Of a stretch of 64,000 nucleotides of DNA, positions 8,571 to 17,255 are shown in pieces (the first letter of the stretch is position 1; each line of letters begins with the position of its first letter). Source of the DNA: Parabacteroides distasonis. Lineage in GTDB: Bacteria; Bacteroidota; Bacteroidia; Bacteroidales; Tannerellaceae. The position numbers and the translations under genes are program-made. A model generated the notes under the pieces. It made no database searches. It saw nothing but the letters and a program-made list of their open reading frames with translations, and was not told where the DNA came from. The stretch covers positions 43,068 to 107,067 of the forward strand of contig JAFBIU010000008.1 in assembly GCA_021531775.1 (NCBI GenBank). Direction: 5' to 3'.

Positions 8571-8578
8571 CAAATATA
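8571..8578 (-). promoter_or_regulatory. -7 promoter element of the HTH/protease operon
   Basis: The minus strand reads TATATTTG, a full match to TAnnTTTG, about 56 bases before the ATG of the broken HTH gene. Confidence 0.5.
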
Positions 8579-8983
8579 ATGACTTAAAAATAGTGTTTTT
8601 CATTCATTTTCTTAGATAATGGCGATGTTTGTGGTGTGTGAATGTCATAAAACGAACAAAAGATGCCACCAAACTATATAGTCTGATGCCATCTATGTAA
8701 TGACCGAAGAGAGGGATATGTATAGATCCAAGTACCCATATGAAACGAGTACCAAGAGCCAGATTATTTATCTAGGGTGACGAATGACTTACCACCAATA
8801 AACCCTTGACAAGAGTACGGAGAGCAATGAAGAAAAGAACGGTCAAAAGCAAATCTTCCATAGTCCTGACTTCATTACTTTTTTTCGCCATCATGTAGAG
8901 CAAAAATAAAAATCAATTAGTTAAGTAAAATAAATGGGTGGTTTTGGGTGGCACAAGCGAACAAAAATGTACCTTTACACCAT
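8579..8983. other. Gene-free AT-rich stretch
   Basis: About 400 bases lie between the operon promoter and the transposase remnant. I see no open frame with recognisable coding content and no clear repeat. The last 80 bases probably belong to the left flank of the transposase element, but no terminal inverted repeat was found. Confidence 0.4.
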
Positions 8984-10020
8984 ATGTATGCACGTAAGAA
9001 ACATAATCGTTCAGGCTCTACAAGTGTGGTGGTGGTTGTCAGAAAGCTAGTGGAAAGTATAAAGAAATAAAGTCATTGGTTCCTCGACATTCAAAGAGGA
9101 GATAGATTCATTGCGTGAGAAGGCTGCCACATGGATACGTTCATCCGGTGGCCAGCAGGAACTTGATTTCGATGACCGTAAGGGAAAAGAAGCAGAAGAA
9201 ACAGAGCGTCTTTATAGCAATATCGACAACGTGTTGATCAACGAAACTCAACTTCTCCTGAATCATGTCTATGATAGTATCGGTTTTAACCGCATCCCTG
9301 ATGAGATACTGCGTCATCTGGTAATAGCAAAGGTGTCACAACCTAGGAGCAAACTTGCCACTGTGGATTACTTGAAGTCATACTACGATGAAGATGTCGA
9401 CCTCAACCACATCTACCGCTACATGGATAAGATCTACAATACTCAGATGGAACTTGCACAGCAAATCAGCGTAGAGTACACCCGGAAACTGTTCGGAGGC
9501 AAGATTGGATTGATGTTCTACGACGTGACGACGCTCTACTTTGAGATAGCACAGACGGACGCATTGCGTGAACCGGGATTTACAAAGGATAGTAAGACGG
9601 CAGAGTCATAAGTTGTACTCGGTCTGTTGGTATCAGAAAGAGGCTACCCACTTTCATACCCTCTGTTCAACGGAAGCCAGTACGAGGGTTTCACTATGAT
9701 TCCGATAATAGATGACTTCAAACAACGGTTCACTTCGTCGTGGTGGCGGACTCTGGCTTGATGAACAAGAACAATGTCGCTTTGCTGCAGGAGGCTGGTT
9801 ACAAATATATCCTTGAAGCCCTCATCAAGAGCGAGAGTGCAAGCGTGAAGCAATGGATTCTCTCTCTGGAGAAGGCAGACAAAGCCTGCTACGACTACAA
9901 GCGTGAGAATAGGGAGAGACTTATCGTCAGCTATTCCGACAATCGTGCGAAGAAGATTGCCCGAAAATGGTTCTTTCTTTACAAAAGAACTCTTCCAGGC
10001 AGAGAAGCACCTTGCTGTAA
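8984..10020 (+). pseudogene. Decayed DDE transposase (IS4/IS1634-like)
   Basis: The frame starts MYARKKHNRSGSTSVVVV and breaks at a frameshift near 9068. It resumes as FKEEIDSLREKAATWI and runs to AGHTGT-free sequence ending KTAES, where a CAA-to-TAA change gives a nonsense stop at 9609. The same frame then continues VVLGLLVSERGYPLSYPLFNG until another frameshift near 9735, after which VADSGLMNKNNVALLQEAGY and SASVKQWILSLEK follow to RAKK. FYDVTTLYFE and VVADSGLMNKNN fit the first and second catalytic Asp regions of IS1634-type transposases. The C-terminal portion with the catalytic Glu is missing or unrecognisable. Family naming is from recall and could be off by one IS subgroup. Confidence 0.7.
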
Positions 10021-10142
10021 AGCCACTTTTTGACCTATCTTACAGCGATTCTTAATTTGAGTGGCATATTGACGAAGTTAGGAAACAGATATTCCTCCAA
10101 GACATCCAGCCTCGCTCAAGATGATCCATTCATTTTTTACAC

Positions 10143-10310
10143 TTACCTTTCTACTGATAGGATCACACTGCGAAGAGGTTCCCAAAGTTCCCACGGTTCC
10201 CACCCCTTTTTTGAGGACGTGAGATTCCGACGTGTGATTCCGAATTTTGCGAGGGAACTTCGGGAACTATGGGAACTGGGGGTAACATCTCCTACCTGAT
10301 GCAATTTTTG
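10143..10310 (-). pseudogene. Vestige of a DUF3987-type gene (repeat-bearing linker only)
   Basis: A 55-codon open frame on the minus strand reads VGDVTPSSHSSRSSL, then a spacer, then WEPWELWEP. It aligns in layout with the linker between the PriCT_2 and DUF3987 domains of the gene at 62151-64000, where the equivalent parts read SANSAKPP and MAELAELAE. In both, TCC codons recur every three codons in the first arm and GAA codons in the second. Nothing of the flanking domains is recognisable here, so only the linker has survived. The homology is an inference from architecture and codon phase, not from an alignment score. Confidence 0.5.
10178..10276. repeat. Mirrored 9-bp-phased array: 3x GTTCCC then 3x GGGAAC
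   Basis: GTTCCC begins at 10178, 10187 and 10196. After a 51-base spacer its reverse complement GGGAAC begins at 10253, 10262 and 10271. Every step within an arm is exactly 9 bp. Confidence 0.8.
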
Positions 10311-10376
10311 CTACCACAAGGATATAACACTTGCTACTACGGGGATGTAACATTTGCTACCACGCGTGGTAGCAAA
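10308..10376. repeat. 23-bp tandem repeats ending in a perfect 24-bp palindrome
   Basis: Units starting TTGCTACYAC begin at 10308, 10331 and 10354; the first two share GGATRTAACA. The third unit runs into the palindrome TTTGCTACCACG/CGTGGTAGCAAA at 10353-10376. The layout recalls an iteron cluster or operator array. Confidence 0.75.
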
Positions 10377-10786
10377 ATCGCCTCGTCGAATGAGTCTGAA
10401 AATACCTCTGCAACTCGTTAATCCATAGCCTCATCGTTTCATACCTGTGGAAAAGGGCTCGCGTGAGAGAGGATCAACCGACGAAAATCCGAGTTTATGA
10501 GTGCAATAGATATTATTCGAGGAATTCTCATTTACATGTAAAGCCCAAAGAGGTGAAAAAATAGAGAAGGTTAAACGGTAAAATTTCAATAAAATCTTTG
10601 TTCTCTTTGTAACCGCCGTAACTGTTACGGTGGTTACAAAGATACGAAGATCTTCGGACATTCTACCCATACATTTGGATCAACGTAAATAAATAAATAA
10701 GGTGCCAATCATATGAAAAAAGCCATCCATCACGGACAGCTAATCTCAACAATCATCTTAAAACTAACTCTATATCAATTTGCCTT
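10377..10786. other. Gene-free stretch with one strong palindrome
   Basis: No credible gene is present. A 79-codon minus-strand frame across 10431-10670 has no recognisable composition and runs straight through the palindrome at 10605-10641, so I do not call it. The 3' end of the broken phosphoesterase gene borders this stretch. Confidence 0.45.
10605..10641. repeat. 37-bp near-perfect palindrome
   Basis: Arms CTTTGTAACCGCCGTAAC and GTTACGGTGGTTACAAAG (18 bp each, one mismatch that pairs as G-U in RNA) are separated by a single T. It could be a cruciform or a dimeric protein site; no T tract suggests a terminator. Confidence 0.8.
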
Positions 10787-11192
10787 TCAGCAAGTGCACA
10801 AATCCAATGGAATCTGGCATGTATCGGCAGCCTGGTGAATATGTCCACAGATCACCCCATCCCAATGAGGTATCTCAGCCAAACGAACCAGCTCTTTCTC
10901 AAAATCGGAGATGTAGGAGACTGCGCTCTTCACGCGATGTTTCACCTCTTGGGACAACGAATAGTAGGGTTTTCCGCGATAGGCGCGCAGCCGATTGTAC
11001 CATTTGTTCAACCAGAGCAGGAAGGTATCCCGACTTCCTCAATTGCCACCCATCAATTATATCTCCATTTAAAATCAAACGATTACAATCTACACTCTTC
11101 AGAGACTTCGTCACCTCGTCCGTACGAGAATGTTCCAATCCTAAATGAATGTCAGACAAAACAATCGTTTGATAATGCTTTCGTAACATCAT
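10787..11192 (-). pseudogene. LpxH-like metallophosphoesterase with internal deletion and frameshift
   Basis: The N-terminal part carries the metallophosphoesterase motifs TIVLSDIHLG and LILNGDIIDGWQL. It is then joined out of frame, near 11020-11030, to the C-terminal part WYNRLRAYRGKPYYSLSQ, VKSAVSYISDFE and VICGHIHQA. The central part with the GNHD metal site, about 100 residues, is missing, and the end after CGHIHQAAD is also abnormal. Intact relatives of about 260 residues are UDP-2,3-diacylglucosamine pyrophosphatase-like enzymes of lipid A synthesis or related phosphoesterases. With two metal-binding blocks disrupted it should be inactive; a functional copy elsewhere in the genome is expected. 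Confidence 0.75.
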
Positions 11193-11430
11193 ATCGCAAA
11201 GAATAATAAATCAGCCTGTAGCTGCATTTCGTTTTTTACGATACAAAGAAAGACTACTGATGTGACAACGGTATGACGGAACTATAACAATCCGTTATTT
11301 TTTTGTTTTGATACACAGAAAAACGTAACCAAACCCTTTGAAAATGCTTCAAGAGGTGCTAACACGTCTAAGGTTCGCCACAGCGAATTCCCATCCGACT
11401 GTGGCAAACGATAAAACTGCAGAAGGTTTA

Positions 11431-12612
11431 TTATAATTCGATCTTCAGATGATCCATCATCACACCGGTCTTCCGACGAGCTTCGGCCACATCCTCGCCA
11501 CGTGCCAACAGGACGGCCATACGACGATGTCCGTGTACCTCCGGTTTGCCGAAGAAACGCATCTGCGTGTCGGGTTGCTCCAAGACACGATCCAGATTGC
11601 CCAAAGCCAACTGATTGCTGTCACCCTCCACGACAACGGCACGCGATGCACCCGGTCCATGGAATGCAATGTTCGGAATGGGCAAGCCCAAGACGGCCCG
11701 TGCATGCAAGGCAAACTGAGAAAGATCCTGCGTGATCATCGTCACCATACCGGTGTCGTGCGGACGCGGAGAGACCTCGCTGAAGATCACCTCATTCCCC
11801 TTCACGAAGAGTTCAACACCAAAGATGCCACGGCCACCCAATGCCTCGGTAATCTTACTGGCAATCTCGCGAGCCTTGGCCTTGGCCTCCGGACTCATCA
11901 CCTGCGGCTGCCACGATTCACGATAGTCTCCATCAACCTGTACATGGCCGACCGGCTCCAAGAAGGAGGTTCCACCGATGTGGCGCACGGTCAACTGGGT
12001 GATCTCGTAATCGAAATCAACAAATCCCTCGACAATCACCTTTCCAGCTCCGGCACGTCCCCCCTCCTGTGCATAATGCCAGGCAGGTTCGATATCTTCC
12101 GCCTTGCGAATCACACTCTGGCCATGGCCACTGGAGCTCATGATCGGTTTCACCACACAGGGCATGCCAATCACTTCGACAGCCTCCTTAAATTCAGCTT
12201 CCGTAGCGGCAAAGCGATAGGGAGAGGTAGGCAAGCCCAATTCTTCGGCAGCCAACCGACGGATACCCTCGCGGTTCATCGTCAACCAAGTGGCACGTGC
12301 GGTCGGAATCACATGATAGCCCTCCTGCTCCAACTCCATCAAGGTGGTGGTGGCAATGGCCTCTACTTCGGGCACAATGTAATCCGGCTTCTCCTGTTCG
12401 ATGATGGCCCGCAGTGCTGCTCCATCCAACATCGAAACAACATACGAGCGATGGGCTACCTGCATGGCCGGTGCATTCGCATATTTATCCAACGCGATGA
12501 CCTCTACGCCATAACGTTGTAACTCAATCACAAATTCTTTGCCCAGTTCACCAGAACCGCAAAGTACCACTTTCGTGGCCCGGGGAGATAAAGGTGTTCC
12601 TATTGTTACCAT
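11431..12612 (-). CDS. purT: Formate-dependent phosphoribosylglycinamide formyltransferase (GAR transformylase 2)
   Basis: This ATP-grasp enzyme makes formyl-GAR from GAR, formate and ATP in purine synthesis, bypassing the folate-dependent PurN route. The protein follows the E. coli enzyme closely from [21 protein letters not shown] through [59 protein letters not shown] and [15 protein letters not shown]. An ATG 39 bases upstream is in frame, but the chosen start has AGGAA six bases before it and matches the family N terminus. The predicted promoter is about 37 bases upstream. It is monocistronic between the decayed island and the exporter operon; purine repression is plausible but no operator was seen. 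Confidence 0.96.
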   Translation of the reverse strand: MVTIGTPLSPRATKVVLCGSGELGKEFVIELQRYGVEVIALDKYANAPAMQVAHRSYVVSMLDGAALRAIIEQEKPDYIVPEVEAIATTTLMELEQEGYHVIPTARATWLTMNREGIRRLAAEELGLPTSPYRFAATEAEFKEAVEVIGMPCVVKPIMSSSGHGQSVIRKAEDIEPAWHYAQEGGRAGAGKVIVEGFVDFDYEITQLTVRHIGGTSFLEPVGHVQVDGDYRESWQPQVMSPEAKAKAREIASKITEALGGRGIFGVELFVKGNEVIFSEVSPRPHDTGMVTMITQDLSQFALHARAVLGLPIPNIAFHGPGASRAVVVEGDSNQLALGNLDRVLEQPDTQMRFFGKPEVHGHRRMAVLLARGEDVAEARRKTGVMMDHLKIEL

Positions 12613-12648
12613 ATTTCCTGCTTTTATGTATATAATGTATTGATGATG

Positions 12649-12656
12649 CAAAGGTA
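12649..12656 (-). promoter_or_regulatory. -7 promoter element of purT
   Basis: The minus strand reads TACCTTTG, matching TAnnTTTG, at a suitable distance from the preferred start codon. Confidence 0.5.
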
Positions 12657-12732
12657 AGAAAAGGATCCTCCTATCGCCGTTAAAATAGTATAATTATCAG
12701 AACTATGCGATACAAGGTATTGATATAGTCTA

Positions 12733-12740
12733 TACATTTG
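12733..12740 (+). promoter_or_regulatory. -7 promoter element of the MacB-type exporter operon
   Basis: TACATTTG matches TAnnTTTG and is followed by a leader of about 85 bases. A TTG about 12 bases upstream is not at ideal -33 spacing, so the assignment rests on the -7 box. Confidence 0.45.
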
Positions 12741-12832
12741 CAGCAGACAAGCAGAAAAATACGAGCCGATATGTAACTTATAGGATCGTTTCTTCGTCTA
12801 AAGAGTAAAGTACAATAAAAACTAATGAGTAT

Positions 12833-13519
12833 ATGATGATACAACTGCGAGACATTAACAAGACATACAACAACGGTGCGCCGCTCCACGTACTGAAAGG
12901 CATTGACCTCGATGTCGAAAAGGGCGAGATGGTCTCCATCATGGGTGCATCAGGTTCCGGTAAATCCACCCTGCTGAACATCTTAGGCATCTTGGACACC
13001 TATGACAGCGGTACGTATCATCTGAACGGACAGCTGATCCAACATTTGAGTGAAAGCAGGGCAGCTGAATTGCGCAACCGGATGATCGGCTTTATCTTTC
13101 AGTCGTTCAATCTGATCTCCTTCAAGAATGCAGTAGAGAACGTGGCATTGCCCCTCTACTATCAAGGGATCAACCGCAAACGCAGGAATGCCATGGCACT
13201 GGATTACCTGGATATGGTGGGCTTGAAGGATTGGGCGGAGCACATGCCCAATGAGATGTCCGGCGGACAGAAACAGCGTGTGGCCATTGCCCGTGCCCTG
13301 ATAGCCAAACCGCAGATCATCCTGGCCGACGAGCCGACCGGTGCCTTGGACAGCAAGACAACTGTCGAAGTGATGCAACTGCTCCGACAAGTCAACTTGG
13401 AGGGAATGACGATGGTCATTGTAACACACGAGCCCTCGGTGGCGGAAGCGACCGACCGCATTATCCGTGTGAAGGATGGATTGATTGAACGGGTAGAGAA
13501 AGGGAACGGTCATGTTTGA
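12833..13519 (+). CDS. ABC transporter ATP-binding protein, MacB/LolD type
   Basis: This 228-residue nucleotide-binding subunit energises the two MacB-type permeases encoded next. Walker A is GASGSGKST (38-46), the Q-loop lies in FIFQSFNL, the signature is MSGGQKQRV (142-150), and Walker B IILADEPTGALD runs from 162 with the catalytic Glu at 167. The final switch His is in VIVTHEP. It is a stand-alone ATPase, unlike E. coli MacB where ATPase and permease are fused. Two ATGs in tandem make the exact start uncertain by one codon. The stop overlaps the next start by 8 bases, indicating translational coupling. Confidence 0.93.
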   Translation: MMIQLRDINKTYNNGAPLHVLKGIDLDVEKGEMVSIMGASGSGKSTLLNILGILDTYDSGTYHLNGQLIQHLSESRAAELRNRMIGFIFQSFNLISFKNAVENVALPLYYQGINRKRRNAMALDYLDMVGLKDWAEHMPNEMSGGQKQRVAIARALIAKPQIILADEPTGALDSKTTVEVMQLLRQVNLEGMTMVIVTHEPSVAEATDRIIRVKDGLIERVEKGNGHV

Positions 13520-14786
13520 TTTTGATAATTTTCGCGAAATATGGAGTACGATTCGGAAGAACAAACTCCGCACCTTCCTGACCGGCTTTTCGGTAGCGTG
13601 GGGTATCTTCATGCTGATCACCCTGCTGGGAGCCGGCAATGGATTACGCAACGGTGTGATGCTCAACTTCCGGAACATGTCCATGAACAAGGTTGAGGTA
13701 TGGACCCGTTACACCACGCTTCCCTGGAAAGGAATGCCGACCAACCGGAGCCTGAAATTCCAGGAAAAGGACTTCGAAGCGATCAAGCTGCTCCATCCGG
13801 AGATCGACCAGATTTCGGCCACTGTTTCCCATTCGGATACGCTCTACTTTGAACAGGAATACATCACAGGAGAGATGAGTGGTGTCTATCCCGATCATGC
13901 GGATATCAATTATGTCAATGTAGATGCCAAGAATGGTCGTTTCATCAATGACTTGGACATGCACAGCGAACGGAAAGTGATTGTATTGAGCCCCCGCATG
14001 GCTGAAGTACTCTTCCGCCAGACAGACCCCATCGGTCAGTATGTCAAAGCGGGAAACACCATGTATCAGGTAGTCGGGGTCTATAACGACGATGAGAAAA
14101 GCAACAATGCACCGGCCTACATCCCCTTCACGACCGCCCGTACCCTTTATAACAAAGGATATGGTTTTAACAGCGTCAGTTTTACGTTGAAAGGGGTTGT
14201 GACCGAGAAGGAAAACGAAGCATTCGAGCAGCGGTTCCGACACAATCTGGCCTACTTGATGAACTTCAATCCGGATGACACCAATGCGATCGGACTTTGG
14301 AATACTGCCAGAGACTTCCGTATGACCAATAATATACTGACAGGAATCCTGGCCTTCATCTGGATCGTCGGCATCAGTACCCTCATGGCCGGTATCGTCG
14401 GTGTCAGCAACATCATGCTGATTACGGTCCGCGAACGTACACGGGAATTTGGCATCCGGAAGGCCATCGGAGCCAAGCCGGCCTCGATCCTGCGCTTGGT
14501 CATCAGCGAATCGGTCTTGGTGACTGCGGTCTTCGGATACATGGGTATGGTCTTGGGCATCGGATTGACGGAACTGATCAACTACGGAATGATGATGGCC
14601 GGCGTCGGACAATCCTCGGGAGGTAATCCCGGTGAGAACATGACCATCTTCTACAACCCGACCGTCAATCTGAACGTGGCCTTGGCAGCCACCTGCCTGA
14701 TCGTGATTGCCGGGGTACTGGCAGGCTATTTTCCTGCCCGCAAAGCGACAAAAATTAGTGCAATCGAAGCCATGCGCTCCGAATAA
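13512..14786 (+). CDS. MacB-type ABC transporter permease (first of two)
   Basis: An N-terminal membrane helix around residues 18-42 (FLTGFSVAWGIFMLITLLGAG) is followed by a large periplasmic MacB_PCD domain to about residue 270. Three C-terminal helices of the FtsX family then follow, with VSNIMLITVRERTREFGIRKAIGA as the coupling segment that contacts the ATPase. Proteins of this type do not move substrate across the inner membrane as classic exporters do; they work as mechanotransmission devices that drive periplasmic cargo out through an adaptor and a TolC-like channel, both encoded downstream. Its pair with the next gene suggests a heterodimeric permease. Confidence 0.92.
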   Translation: MFDFDNFREIWSTIRKNKLRTFLTGFSVAWGIFMLITLLGAGNGLRNGVMLNFRNMSMNKVEVWTRYTTLPWKGMPTNRSLKFQEKDFEAIKLLHPEIDQISATVSHSDTLYFEQEYITGEMSGVYPDHADINYVNVDAKNGRFINDLDMHSERKVIVLSPRMAEVLFRQTDPIGQYVKAGNTMYQVVGVYNDDEKSNNAPAYIPFTTARTLYNKGYGFNSVSFTLKGVVTEKENEAFEQRFRHNLAYLMNFNPDDTNAIGLWNTARDFRMTNNILTGILAFIWIVGISTLMAGIVGVSNIMLITVRERTREFGIRKAIGAKPASILRLVISESVLVTAVFGYMGMVLGIGLTELINYGMMMAGVGQSSGGNPGENMTIFYNPTVNLNVALAATCLIVIAGVLAGYFPARKATKISAIEAMRSE

Positions 14787-14806
14787 CCCTCTAAAACAGA
14801 AATATT

Positions 14807-16075
14807 ATGCATTTTTTTGATTCAGACAGATGGACCGAAATATGGGTCACCATCACCCGTAACAAAACCCGCAGTTTCATGACCTGCTTCGGCGTATTTT
14901 GGGGAATACTCATGTTGGTGATTCTCCTCTCGGCGGGTGTGGGACTGAAAAATGCCATCTTCCATCAGGTGGAGGGTTTTGCCAGTAACTCCGTCTTCTT
15001 CTATGCGGACCGGACCAGCGAAGCCTACAAAGGTTTCAACAAAGGAAGACAATGGAACATGCGCAACCGGGACATGGATCTGATTCGGGAGCATGTGCCG
15101 GAGATCGAGGCGATATCACCCGTTCTTTGGGGCAGCCGCTCTGAAAAGAATGTCTCGCATGGCAACTTGTCGGGAAGCTATACCGTACAGGGATTGCATT
15201 CCGACTACTTCAAGATCATCAGTATGAAGATCTATTACGGACGACTCTTCAACGAGAACGACCTGCGCGAGAAGCGGAAAGTCTGCGTGATCGGAACCGA
15301 CGTGAACAAGAATCTGTTCCATAACGCAGATCCCTGCGGACAATACATCCGTGTCAATGGGCTCTACTATCAGGTGATCGGAGTCATCGACCAGATAGCA
15401 GAAGGGGTGAACATCGGTGGACGTACCAAAGAGTGCGTTTATATACCCTTCACCACCCTCCAGCAGACCTTGAACCAGGGCGATATACTCCATTTCCTCT
15501 GTGTCTGTCTCAAGGAAGGCTCATCCGTCAATCGGGTGGCTGAGGATATCAAGAGCATCATCTACCAGCAGAACAAGATTGCCCCTACCGATCCGCAGGC
15601 ATTGGGCATCATCAATGTAGCGGCCCAGTTCGAGACCTTCCAAATGCTCTTTTCCGGCATTGATTTCCTGATCTGGCTGGTCGGTATGGGTACCCTGTTG
15701 GCCGGTATCATCGGCATCAGCAACATCATGATGGTGACGGTCAAGGAGCGTACCAAGGAGATCGGTGTCAGACGAGCCATCGGTGCCAAGCCCTTCGACA
15801 TCATCTCGCAAGTGATGAGCGAAAGCCTGGTATTAACTGCACTGGCGGGTCTGTTGGGTCTCAGCACCGGTGTGTTCATCATGGATCTGGTCGATCAGCT
15901 CTTTACTGCCCAACTGGAGTCAGGACAAGAGGTCATCCTGCTGCACCCCGGTGTCGATATACAGACAGCCTTGGTAGCCACTGCAGTCTTGTTGATCAGC
16001 GGTCTGATGGCCGGACTGATTCCTGCCTGGCGAGCCATGCAAATCAAGGCCATTGATGCCATTCGGGAAGAATAA
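14807..16075 (+). CDS. MacB-type ABC transporter permease (second of two)
   Basis: This protein has the same layout and length as the preceding permease: first helix near residues 24-46 (MTCFGVFWGILMLVILLSAG), a periplasmic MacB_PCD domain, then three C-terminal helices with ISNIMMVTVKERTKEIGVRRAIGA. The two are clearly paralogous but divergent in the periplasmic domain, as expected for a dedicated heterodimer rather than a recent duplication. Twenty bases separate it from the preceding gene. Confidence 0.92.
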   Translation: MHFFDSDRWTEIWVTITRNKTRSFMTCFGVFWGILMLVILLSAGVGLKNAIFHQVEGFASNSVFFYADRTSEAYKGFNKGRQWNMRNRDMDLIREHVPEIEAISPVLWGSRSEKNVSHGNLSGSYTVQGLHSDYFKIISMKIYYGRLFNENDLREKRKVCVIGTDVNKNLFHNADPCGQYIRVNGLYYQVIGVIDQIAEGVNIGGRTKECVYIPFTTLQQTLNQGDILHFLCVCLKEGSSVNRVAEDIKSIIYQQNKIAPTDPQALGIINVAAQFETFQMLFSGIDFLIWLVGMGTLLAGIIGISNIMMVTVKERTKEIGVRRAIGAKPFDIISQVMSESLVLTALAGLLGLSTGVFIMDLVDQLFTAQLESGQEVILLHPGVDIQTALVATAVLLISGLMAGLIPAWRAMQIKAIDAIREE

Positions 16076-16115
16076 AAAACGATTATATGAATAAAATAAA
16101 AAAACAGATATCATC

Positions 16116-17231
16116 ATGAAGAATCCTATTGTTAGCAAAATCCTGCGCATCTGCCTACTGAGTTTGATAGGCATTGCAGTCTTCGGTACGTTCTATTTCC
16201 TCTGGAAAAAAGCACAACCGACCATCACGGTGTATGAAATCGTACAGCCCAAGCGCGACACGATCGAAACCAAGACAGTGGCTACCGGCAATGTGGAGCC
16301 CCGCTTCGAGGTTGCCATCAAGCCACAGATTTCCGGTATCATTGCTGAATTGAAGAAAGAGGCAGGCCAGATGGTACAGGCCGGTGAGATCATCGCGACC
16401 ATCAAGGTCATCCCGGAGATGGTGCAGTTGAACAGTGCCGAATCACGTGTCAACGTAGCCGAAATCTCCCTGAAGCAGGTTCAGGAGGTCTATAAACGCG
16501 ACGAACAGCTGTTCCAACAGGGCGTGATTGCCAAAGAGGAGTTTGAGAAATCCAAAGCAGAGTATCTGAAATCGGTCGAAGAGCGTGACAACGCACAGAG
16601 TGCACTGGAGATCATCCGCGACGGTATCGCCAAGAACTCCAATGTCAGCAGTACGACCCAAATACGCAGTACCATCACCGGTATGATTCTGGATATTCCG
16701 GTCAAGGTGGGAAATTCCGTCATTCAGGCAAATAACTTCAACGACGGTACTACCATCGCTACGGTGGCAGACATGAATGACATGATCTTCAAAGGGAATG
16801 TCGATGAGACTGAAATCGGACGCATTCACGAGGGGATGCCAATCAAGCTGACCATTGGAGCGATGGGTAGCCGTACGTTTGATGCCAACTTAGAATATGT
16901 GTCACCGAAAGGTGTGGAGAAGAATGGTGCCATCCAGTTTGAGATGAAGGCAGCCATCCAAATTCCGGACGATACCTTTATCCGTGCAGGCTACAGTGCC
17001 AATGCGGAGATCGTTTTGCAACGGGCAGAGGATGTCATGGTGTTGCCCGAAAGTACCATCGAGTTTCATGGCGACTCGGCTTTCGTGCAGTTGGTCAAGA
17101 GTGAAAGCCCAGAACAGCTGTTTGAACGCCATCCCGTCGAAGTGGGATTGTCGGACGGTATCAACATCGAGATCAAGTCGGGTCTGACCTTGGACGACAA
17201 GGTCAAAGGAAATGCGAAAGAGAATAAGTAA
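16116..17231 (+). CDS. Periplasmic adaptor protein (MacA/HlyD family)
   Basis: The 371-residue membrane-fusion protein links the inner-membrane MacB-type complex with the outer-membrane channel. A single N-terminal anchor (about residues 11-29) is followed by a lipoyl half-motif (IKPQISGIIAELKKEAGQMV), a coiled-coil hairpin from about 105 to 170 (SRVNVAEISLKQVQEVYKRD onward, QGVIAKEEFEKSKAEYLKS), the second lipoyl half, then the beta-barrel and membrane-proximal domains ending GLTLDDKVKGN. No lipobox is present, so it is anchored by its helix. It lies 40 bases after the second permease gene. Confidence 0.92.
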   Translation: MKNPIVSKILRICLLSLIGIAVFGTFYFLWKKAQPTITVYEIVQPKRDTIETKTVATGNVEPRFEVAIKPQISGIIAELKKEAGQMVQAGEIIATIKVIPEMVQLNSAESRVNVAEISLKQVQEVYKRDEQLFQQGVIAKEEFEKSKAEYLKSVEERDNAQSALEIIRDGIAKNSNVSSTTQIRSTITGMILDIPVKVGNSVIQANNFNDGTTIATVADMNDMIFKGNVDETEIGRIHEGMPIKLTIGAMGSRTFDANLEYVSPKGVEKNGAIQFEMKAAIQIPDDTFIRAGYSANAEIVLQRAEDVMVLPESTIEFHGDSAFVQLVKSESPEQLFERHPVEVGLSDGINIEIKSGLTLDDKVKGNAKENK

Positions 17232-17255
17232 TCACCCCTTAAGAGACAAGCACGT

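Noticed and set aside
10030..10299. An 89-codon plus-strand frame after the transposase remnant
   Set aside because: It runs through the GTTCCC/GGGAAC array and has no coding character; the minus-strand frame fits the DUF3987 linker better.
10431..10670. A 79-codon minus-strand frame
   Set aside because: It crosses the 37-bp palindrome, lacks any motif and starts with no clear ribosome site.
11377..11405. Hairpin GCCACAG/CTGTGGC downstream of purT as a terminator
   Set aside because: The stem is only 7 bp with a long loop and no T tract on the purT strand, so it is not annotated.
11449..12522. A 357-codon open frame on the plus strand opposite purT
   Set aside because: It is the complement of a well-conserved gene, its product has no recognisable motif, and its composition (His/Arg/Thr-rich) is that of an antisense shadow.
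13644..14612. A long minus-strand frame opposite the first MacB-type permease
   Set aside because: It has the same shadow character, with Asp/His-rich sequence and no start region or family motif.
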